Assembly (NCBI GenBank): GCA_027886175.1 | Contig: JAJNNQ010000011.1 | Location: 4,402,001-4,466,000, forward strand | Direction: 5' to 3' | Origin: Phylloscopus collybita | Lineage: Eukaryota > Chordata > Aves > Passeriformes > Phylloscopidae | DNA: 64,000 nt | Shown: positions 56,529 through 64,000 of the stretch, in pieces | How positions within the stretch are numbered: position 1 is the first letter of the stretch | Layout: every line of letters begins with the position of its first letter | Notes under the pieces: generated by a model | The model's input: the letters and a program-made list of their open reading frames with translations, nothing else | Databases searched by the model: none | Told to the model about the DNA's origin: nothing | Translations under genes and position numbers: made by a program

Positions 56529-57690
56529 CAGGCCGGGCCCAGAGCCCAGCGCTGCCCCAGCCCGACCTGCCCCGGCTCCATCCCGGGGATTAGAAAGGAG
56601 GAGGAGTGGGACCCCTCCCAAGGCAATTTGGGGCTCCCAGCCCCCTCTCATCCCCCACTTTTCCACCCCTTCCCCACAACCCCCAACCAGCCACTGCCAC
56701 CTCCCCTTGGCTTGGGTTGGAAAGACAGGGATCTGCCAGGGAAAGCTGCAGTTTCCCTTGGAATGGGGAATGCAAACCCCTCACCCCCTCGGAATGATCA
56801 TTTTGCAATTCAGGGCTTTCAGGCAAAGATTTGGGAATAGGAAGAACAGTTCTGGACTAGGAATATTCACAATACAAATGTAGTAGAAAACAAAGCCAAC
56901 CAACCAAGCAAATAAACAAACAACAATCCTGGAAAACCGTGACACAGTCAGAGCTACAACCTGACACGCTGTTGGTCAGGGTGTTGGGAGCAGTCCAAAA
57001 GTAAGTGAGAGCTGAACCCCTCAGCCCCTCCAAACGATTCCAATTTTGCAGCCCAGGGCTCTGGAGCCGTGCCTTGCTGTCTCTGCCCTCGCCTGCCCCG
57101 GGCAGCCCTGGCAGCGGCTGCAGGCGAGCGGTGCAGCTCAGCAGGCTGAGCAACTGAGCCCAGCCGGGGGGTTCCTTACAGCCCAGCTCCAGGGCTGGCA
57201 GCTGGGATGGAGCTGAGGAGAATCAAGGAGGACTCTGCTGAGGAGTGGCCACTGAAGGTTCTTGAGGGCTCAGGGGAGCAGCCTCAGCCCAGGGAGTCTG
57301 CCTCAGCAGAGCACAGAGTGCCCTGGGCCAGCTGCTTTGAACAGGGGCAGGAGCGCAGGGAAGGATCAGGGAAGGAGCAACCAGGGAGGGCCAGGGAGTG
57401 GCCCTGGGGATGAGAGACTCCTCCAGGAGCCAATCCCTGGGGGAAGGAGGGACCTCCTCGCATCCTGGCCTACCACACCACGCCTCCCCTGGAACTTTCT
57501 AGAGCCAGGGAGAGGCCTCGGTGAGATGGACAGGTCCTTGGGGGTGGGGAGCAGGAGACTGACATCAAACTGGAACTGGGGAAACAACTGTGGGGTGACA
57601 CCAATGGGGGTTCAACGAGGGTACATGGAACCCACCAAATGAACAGTCTGAACACAGATTTAACAGAGAAAATCCAACACACCACTACAG
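56529..57690 (-). other. M3 3' flank and LTR-like repeats
   Basis: Continues the M3 flank after the solo LTR. From about 56720 it matches 15240-16204, including the two related LTR-like segments. No gene. Confidence 0.45.
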
Positions 57691-59942
57691 GGCTTTCAGG
57701 CAGAGATTTGGGAATAGGAATAACAGCTCTGGACTAGAAACATTCACAATACAAATGTAGGAGTGCAAAATAAACCCAAGGAAACAAACAAAAATCCCAG
57801 AAACCCTGACAGAGTCAGAGATACAACCTGACACCCTGTTGGTCAGGCTGTTGGAAGCAGTCCACAGTCAGTCCTCCTGGAGTGGCAGATGTGGTTCTGT
57901 TGGGGCAGAGATGATCCTGAGAGAAAAGGGCCCAGTGATGGTGAGAAGGGTCTGATCTTCCTCCGGGAATCCAGTGGAACCAGATCCCTGGTGTTCCTAC
58001 GTCTCAGTTTTTATCCAGGTAGGAATGGTTGGCTCCTCCCACACTGGGTGGAGCATCTCCCAATGGGATGATGGAATGTGTCCTGTCACTGCTGAGCCTG
58101 CATGGCCCATCAGCAGAAGATATCCCCTGGAGGGTGGACAGGTGGTGAAAGAGATAAGAAACACTGCCCCACCTGGTCTGAACAGCTGGCCCGTTATCAG
58201 AAAGCATCAGCCCCCCTCCCCCCTGGAGTTACAAGAGATAAAGAAAAACATCTCCCCAAATGAAATCCCCTCCTCTCTTCAACAAATGAAATAGAATCCA
58301 CATCTTTGGTTCCATAACCCATGACATGTATTAAGTTTGGGCTTTTAGTGTTCCAGTTATTTGAGAAGACAATTTTTGTTACTGCCATTTTTTAAAAGCA
58401 TTGAATTTTTTGTTTTTCGGTTTTTTACTGGATTTGCTGTATATAGAGATTGTTTGTACACAGATATTTTTGTTCCTCACTTCCCAGGACCCGTTCCCAG
58501 AGACTGCAAGGGTTTGGGGTCTTTTATTATTTTTTGGTTGACAATTGGATTTTGTGATAGGGATTTGAAATGCTTTGCTTGAGTGTCGTTTAGAGTTGTA
58601 GCTCTGTTTGCAGCATTTTAAAGATGGATTAAATAATTAATTACAGATTTATTAGGTTGTTGAGTGTGGAATTCTTTTTCTTTTAGCTTTTGAAGGTTTT
58701 TTAGGGAAAAGGATTTAATAGCAGCTTTTGGTTTTTTGCTGGTTGGTTGGGTTTGTGATCTGCTGTTGGTCGGTTGGGTTTGTGATTGGGTGTTGGGAGG
58801 TATTGAGGGGTTTTTGTTTGGATTATTGTTTCCTGGTTGATGAGTTTTGTGTGTGAGCTTCTTTGTTGGGGCAGCTGTTGGTGTTTTAGGCTCCCTGTCT
58901 GGTTTAGCTGCTGTTTTGGGTTTATTATTTGGTTTAACTGCTGATTTAAGTTTTTTATTTGGTATAGTTGTTGATTTAGGTTTATGGTTTTGTTTAGCTG
59001 CTGTTTGAGTAGTTGGGGTGTTGGCTGCAGTTTGAGTGACTGGGGCAATTGCTGATTTATCTCCCTCCCCCCTGTTTTCATTTGTTGTTTTACTGAATTT
59101 AGCAAAGTGTGATAAGCTTATATAGGGGCTTAAGTTCTTATGATTTTTTTTTTTTTTAGAATTGTTATGGTGGGTTTTTTTAAGATATTTTTTATTTCAT
59201 TTGGATTTTGAATTTGTTTATATGAATATATTTAAGTCCAGGGATCAGAAAATTATTTTAAGGTTTGGTTTATATTTTGTTTTTTACACTAATCGGGATT
59301 TTTTACACTGGGGTTTATTTTGGCAGTTTACTTTTAGGTTATCAGTTTTATGGGTTTTATGGGCCTTTTTGGAAAGCTCAGACTTTACCTAGGCAAGCTG
59401 TAAACTGTATAGAGGCAGCTTACTAGATTAAATATTCGGAGAGTGGTTTTCTTAATTTTTAGGGGATAATGACCATTTTTTAAAAGCGATGTAACTGATT
59501 TAAAAGAGAAGAAGGAAAGAAAGGACTGGAAAGCTTTTTTTTTTTTACTTTTTTATCAAACTGGGTGCAATTATTAATAAGTTTTTAAAATATGATACTG
59601 GAACTAGGATGCAGGGTAGGACGAAGAAGTTGTAAACTAAATATCCTTGGAAAAGTTCCAGTATTTTATCAAATATAATTACAAAGCTTAGGAGAATAGC
59701 TATTTCAATTTGTGTAATTTTAGTGCAAAAGTCATGTGTTAGGGACTACGTTGGATCTATTTTTGCATAAGAAAACAAATTTAGGGACTAGAAATGCATT
59801 AAAACTTAAAAAAAGCTTAGGGAACATAAACACAGAAAGGATTTTATTTTAAGAGACATTAGGGATTTAAGGAGCAACATGGCTACTGACTATTTTATTT
59901 TTCTATAAACTATAACTAAAATGTCACTAATATATTTTTTTG
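57690..59942 (-). mobile_element. E3: distal LTR and decayed interior of antisense ERV
   Basis: 57690-58330 corresponds to 16205-16845; 58340-59942 is the T-rich interior as in E1. The low-complexity minus-strand frame at 59105-58701 (Gln/Asn/Pro-rich) is not in the same frame as its E1 counterpart, so it is not a preserved protein. No enzyme motifs. Confidence 0.55.
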
Positions 59943-59960
59943 AGCCCCACTTGGGTGTCA
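59943..59960 (-). other. Primer-binding site of E3 (tRNA-Lys type, decayed)
   Basis: Minus strand TGACACCCAAGTGGGGCT. It retains the GTGGGGC end of the tRNA-Lys1,2 site; two CpG-type changes and one base loss in the rest. Confidence 0.55.
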
Positions 59961-59962
59961 AT

Positions 59963-60420
59963 AACAATGTATGTCTTGGTTTAGGGCAAATTTGGGAGGA
60001 AACCTCCAAAGGGGGTTCCTCTGGAAAGCAATCTTAAACGGCTTCTTCTCTCAGCCAGTCCAAAAAAGAAAGAACTTCTTCAGAGTAAAAGTAGAAAAAA
60101 CTATTTATTTAACAAACAAGATGCCCAGAAGCCCAAAGAATGAATAATATAAAACAATAAAAATTTTCGCTGCTCTGAAAAAAAGTAACAAACTAAAAAA
60201 ATTTTTGCTGCAAATACAGCCCAGCTCACTCAGTCTCTCACCAGTCCCACTCCCTCTAAAACTCCAGGCCCCAGCAGGCTGCAAGTGCAAGCCCTCACTG
60301 CTCTTCTAAATTTTTCCATCTAGAATAAATTGAAACCATCAAAAAAAAAATCAGAAAAACTTTTTAAATTCAGCTAGCTAAAACGAACTAAAACCACAAA
60401 TCTGCTCTCCCCAAGGAATT
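59963..60420 (-). mobile_element. LTR of E3 (antisense)
   Basis: As 18443-18900, ending in cctcccaaatttgccctaaaccaagaca on the minus strand, with the AATAAA-type signal near 60107. Lies 235 bp beyond the Zf5 stop. Confidence 0.6.
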
Positions 60421-60654
60421 ACCAGTGTCAGTCTGTGTCCCGATGGATGTTCCTGCCCCTGGTTCATCCAGGTGCCCACAGGGAGACAGGAAGATGTGGA
60501 GCCCCCCCAGCCAGGTGTCTTCCCAACAGGGATCACCAGGGCTCTGCCCAACAGGGGTCACTGGGGATCATCCAACGCCGATCCTCCCACGGGGGATGGA
60601 GCTGGAGCAGCGCACGAAGCTCTTCCCGCTCTCAGGGCACTCCCAGGGCTTCCA

Positions 60655-61395
60655 TCAGTGGTGACTCCGCTGGTGTTGGGTCAAGTGAGAGCTCTGTGAG
60701 AAGCTCTTCCCACACTCAGGACACTCGTAGGGCCTCTCCCCGGTGTGGATGCGCCGGTGCCTGATGAGGTTGGAGTTGTGCTTGAAGCCCTTCCTGCAGT
60801 CGGGGCAGCGGAAGGGCCTCTCCTCCGTGTGAATCCGCTGATGGACGAGGAGATTGGAGCTGGTGTGAAACCTCTTCCCACACTCGGGACACTCGTAGGG
60901 CCTCTCCCCAGTGTGGATGAGCTGGTGTCTTCTCAGGCTGGAGCTGCATCCAAAGCCCTTCCCACATTCCAAGCAGGTGTAGGGCCCTTCCCCAGTGTGG
61001 ATCACCTGGTGCTGGATCAGGGATGAGCTTACTCTGAAGCTCTTCCCACACTCCCCACACTTGTAGGGCTTTTCCCCAGTGTGGATCATCTGGTGTTTCC
61101 TAAGATTGCCCTTCCGGCTGAAGGTCATCCCACACTCCCCACACTCATAGGGCCGTTCCCCAGTGTGGATCCTCTGGTGCTTGATCAGCTCAGACCTGTA
61201 GCTGAAGCCCTTCCCACATTCCAAGCACTTGTGGGGCTTCTCCCCTCCATCAGGCTTCTCCTCCAGCTCTGAGCTCCGGCTGGATCTCCAGCCGCCCTCC
61301 TGGCACAGGGGGGGTCTTTCCTCCTCGCAGCTCCCTGGGCTGGGTTTGCAGCCCCTCCTCCTGCGGGAGCTCCGGGGCTTTTCCTCCTCCTCCAT
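60655..61395 (-). CDS. Zf5: seven-finger C2H2 zinc-finger protein
   Basis: 246 aa; ATG at 61395. The upstream in-frame extension to 61593 crosses the conserved splice acceptor and is not used. N-tail [17 protein letters not shown]. Fingers (helix -1,2,3,6): f1 Y,S,E,K; f2 R,G,N,K; f3 V,S,S,Q; f4 C,S,S,R; f5 T,S,N,V; f6 H,S,N,R; f7 Q,S,H,Q. All ligands present. The stop is TGA where the other copies have TAA. A short intron (about 1.5 kb) leads to the exon 1 donor near 62966. Confidence 0.9.
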   Translation of the reverse strand: MEEEEKPRSSRRRRGCKPSPGSCEEERPPLCQEGGWRSSRSSELEEKPDGGEKPHKCLECGKGFSYRSELIKHQRIHTGERPYECGECGMTFSRKGNLRKHQMIHTGEKPYKCGECGKSFRVSSSLIQHQVIHTGEGPYTCLECGKGFGCSSSLRRHQLIHTGERPYECPECGKRFHTSSNLLVHQRIHTEERPFRCPDCRKGFKHNSNLIRHRRIHTGERPYECPECGKSFSQSSHLTQHQRSHH

Positions 61396-62491
61396 CCGGA
61401 CACTCCTTGGGAATGACAAATCCTGGTTTGGGGAGAAAACAAGAGGACAGAGCCTTAGGAGGGGGTTCCTCCATGCCCAAGTTCCTCTCAGGAAATCAGG
61501 GTACCTTGTGTCTGTAAGAACCTCCAAAACACCAAGATTCACCCCAAATGTCCTCCAAACATCAAGAACACAGATCAAAAACTCCCCAAACATCCAGACT
61601 CATACAAAACCTCTTCTAAAACATAAAGGTTCAGCCCCTTGCAAAAACCCAAAGCACCAAATTTTAGCCAAATCAAGCTCAGAAACACCAAGATTCACTC
61701 CCAGGAAAATCCTGGATCCCCCTCCCCGGTCACCTGCTGCATGTGGGGGGGGCAGCGCTCCTGGGGCTGGGGGAGGCTGCAGATCCAGGGAGGGGTGGAA
61801 CCTTGTACTGCCTCCTCTCCCTGCTCCTCCTCCTCCTCCTGTGACCCTACTCTTCCTCACACTCCTCTTCCTCCTACTGTTCCTCCTTCTCCTGCACAAT
61901 CCCACCTTCTCCTCCCACGTGCATCCTTTGACCATTTTGTTCTTCATCCCTGCTTCTCCTTCCCTTCTCCTCCTGCCCCCAGGATTGACTGGGGACCCGA
62001 GAGTGTCCAGGAGACAGACGAGTGACAGATCAGGGGGGTCTGGGAAGAGTCAGCAGGGAGAGAACACTGAAAATCTCATCAGGGAGGACACTGGGATCTT
62101 CAGGGAGGAAACATGGCAGGGCACCCATGCAGGGTGGAAAAGGGAAAGCCAGGAAGGGGTCCCAGCAAAAGGGATGATGATCCCAAAATATCTCTGAAGG
62201 GTCCCTTGGGAGAATGTTGAGGCAGTTTGCACATTCTCCCAGAGGAAATTAAGGACATGGACACCCAGAGGGGCAATTAGGGAAGTCAAGAAGGGATTTG
62301 GACAACAGGGGATGGATGGTGTTGGTATGCTGGGAAGGGAAAGGGTGAAGGGGAGTGTGCAGGAATATGGTGAAGGCAAGAAGCAGCAGCAGGAATCGCT
62401 GTGGGAAGAAAAAGGATGATGGAAAAGAGGAAGAAGATGGGAAATGTGGATTCCACCTGCAAGGATCGAGATTTTACTTGAATGACTTTGT
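61396..62491 (-). other. Intron region of Zf5
   Basis: Reverse-complement copy of about 36950-38020 with the GA/CT-rich tract at 61790-61990. No host gene. The 322-codon plus-strand frame at 61229-62197 is an antisense shadow. Confidence 0.45.
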
Positions 62492-62828
62492 TTGGGGTGC
62501 TGCAGAAATGAATGGTTTTGCAGAAAGCTCAGCAGCTGTCAGAGGATGAGCACCCACAGGCACTCAGGGGGGCTGCAGGAGGGGCAGAAGAAGCCCCTGC
62601 AGCACTTGGTCACAAAGGCACAGCAGGGGAAGAAGGCAAGAAGGGGGGAGGAAAAGGCCAAGGGGAAGGCAAAGGCCATGGCAGAGTTCCTACAGCCCCT
62701 GAGGGATCAAGCCCAGGGCCCAAGGGGGCCCCAGCACCCAGGGCACCGGCTCGGCCACAAGGACCTGGCAGAGGCATTGCCCTCCTGGGCAGGGGAGAGC
62801 CCACCCAAACAGCCCCTGGCAAGGAATC
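62492..62828 (+). mobile_element. ERV gag-like fragment in Zf5 intron
   Basis: Same element as at 21259-21633. It stops at 62828 (gcaaggaatcag) and joins directly to promoter-block sequence (ccgctcccgcagcgcc). This breakpoint differs from those in Zf1/Zf3 and Zf2. Confidence 0.4.
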
Positions 62829-63260
62829 AGCCGCTCCCGCAGCGCCCTCAGGCCACGGGGAACACGGCGCGGACACGGCACAACCCAGCCACAGCCAGAG
62901 CCCCCTGACGCCCCCTCCGCCCGCAGCCAGCCCCGAGCCCCGGCACAACCCAGCGCGGCTCCCACCTGCGCCGGGGCCGCCGCCGAGCTCCGCCGCCGCC
63001 TCCCCGGGCCCGCACTGAGGAGACGAAAATGGCGCCGCTCCTACGGCAGGACCGCGCTCTGCCCGCTCTGCCCAATCACCGTGCAGCGAGAGCCACGAGT
63101 GACGGCACCATCAGCCAATGGCAGCGAGCCATAGGCGGGTTCTGCACACGGCCCAGCCCCGCCCCGCGCTCTCAGGCCCCGCCCCCGGGCTGTCTGAGGG
63201 CAAAGCCGCAGATGAGGAACAGCCCTGGGACGGGCCCGGGCCCGAGGCGGGATGGAGCTG
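62829..63260. promoter_or_regulatory. Promoter block of Zf5
   Basis: Same arrangement as 25080-25560: minus-strand exon 1 end gcgcag|gtggga near 62966, CCAAT and GC boxes at 63110-63190. A ZfA-type partner to the right would lie outside the window. Confidence 0.5.
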
Positions 63261-64000
63261 AAAACACAAACAAAGTTCTCCGCACCTCCCGCACCGCCTT
63301 GCCCAGCCCTGCCTGCTGGGTGCCTCCGACTCAGAGGGAAGCCCTCGAGCCTCACTTCTCCTACCCCTAATTAGGAGCATCAGTTCGTCACTTTGATTTC
63401 CCCGAAAAAGGGAAAACTGCCCCAAACCCCTTCGGCTGAGTGAAGGAGGGCAGAGATTTCTGGCAGAAAACTCCCCGAGTCGTTTTTCCCCGCGTTGGGA
63501 GGAACAAAGCCAACCCAAGTGAGGTGGGGCCCCCCAGCTGAAGCCCTCGCTGGCTGCTCCAGGCTGGACGGGCGGGCTGGGAGCGCTGGGAAGGGGCCCC
63601 GGCTCGGGACGGAGCCCCCGGGGCAGCCCCACGGCCCCCACGGCAGCTCCAAGGCTCCGCCAGCCGGGATGGAACGGGGCAGGGGGAGCAGGGCAAGGGA
63701 CGGGGCTGCCGGCGCCGAGGGAACACCAGGGGACACCGGGGGCACTGCACAGGCATTTAATGCGAAAGATAAAATCATAACGGAGACAAAAGCAACAGCA
63801 ACTGTGGCACCACAGCACAGCGCCACACAAGGACATGTCCCGTTCCAGTGGGGTGACACTGGCCCCGTGCCAGGCACTCAGCAAAGCCGCTCAGGCACTG
63901 CCCTCCACAGCCGCCCAGGGAAGAGGAAATGTCACCAACGATTCAGGAGCTGACCTATGGATCGGGAGAGATCCCTCAGCAAAGAACACCATCACAGGCG
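63090..64000 (-). repeat. Right arm of near-identical inverted repeat
   Basis: Reverse complement of 52168-53080. Runs to the window edge, so the true arm length is unknown. The 257-codon minus-strand frame 63884-63111 is open in both arms but spans promoter-block DNA and shows no domain. Confidence 0.85.

Overview
The window is eukaryotic and looks like a songbird (passerine) genome. Evidence: GT-AG introns, CpG-rich promoter blocks, MHC class II beta exons in the compact GC-rich avian form, tandem C2H2 zinc-finger (ZF) genes of the KRAB-less avian type, several endogenous-retrovirus (ERV) LTR families and many GC-rich minisatellites. The species call is inference. It reads as a highly duplicated accessory region (MHC-type or microchromosomal), not a single-copy locus.

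Layout. 0-5.4 kb: promoter block, then ZF gene Zf1 (+). 6.3-10.6 kb: two tandem copies (U1, U2) of a two-exon family I do not recognise. 11.8-21.6 kb: unit 1 = antisense LTR, inverted MHC IIB tail, MHC IIB fragment M1 (+), antisense ERV E1, Zf2 (-). 21.6-24.3 kb: decayed gag-pro-pol ERV ending in AATAAA plus a 54-bp A run. 25-34.9 kb: large inverted repeat with convergent ZF genes ZfA (+, nonsense-truncated) and ZfB (-, intact), around a spacer with a possible small secreted or membrane gene and a long minisatellite. 35-39.1 kb: Zf3 (+), a direct repeat of the Zf1 unit. 39.3-43.3 kb: LTR, CATGGTCA minisatellite, U-family flanks without the gene. 43.4-49.9 kb: unit 2 = M2, E2 (internally deleted), Zf4 (-). 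50.6-51.5 kb: degenerate ZfC (+). 52.2-53.1 and 63.1-64.0 kb: near-identical inverted arms around unit 3 = M3, a solo LTR with a target-site duplication, E3 and Zf5 (-).

Themes. (1) An MHC-IIB/ERV/ZF cassette of about 7-10 kb occurs three times in one orientation. (2) ZF genes are arranged as divergent pairs around copies of one CpG-rich promoter block (25.1-26.3, 33.6-34.7 and 49.9-50.6 kb). Their frameworks are nearly fixed while the DNA-contacting helix positions differ. (3) All three MHC copies lack exon 1, use GC instead of GT as the splice donor after the beta-2 exon, and carry a reverse-oriented MHC class II X-Y promoter motif between exons 2 and 3 with the spacing known from HLA-DRA. 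(4) Many insertions and breaks can be dated relative to the duplications because empty sites exist in sister copies.

Exon boundaries were placed by eye from splice consensus, reading phase and copy-to-copy comparison. Transcription start sites and expression cannot be judged from sequence alone.
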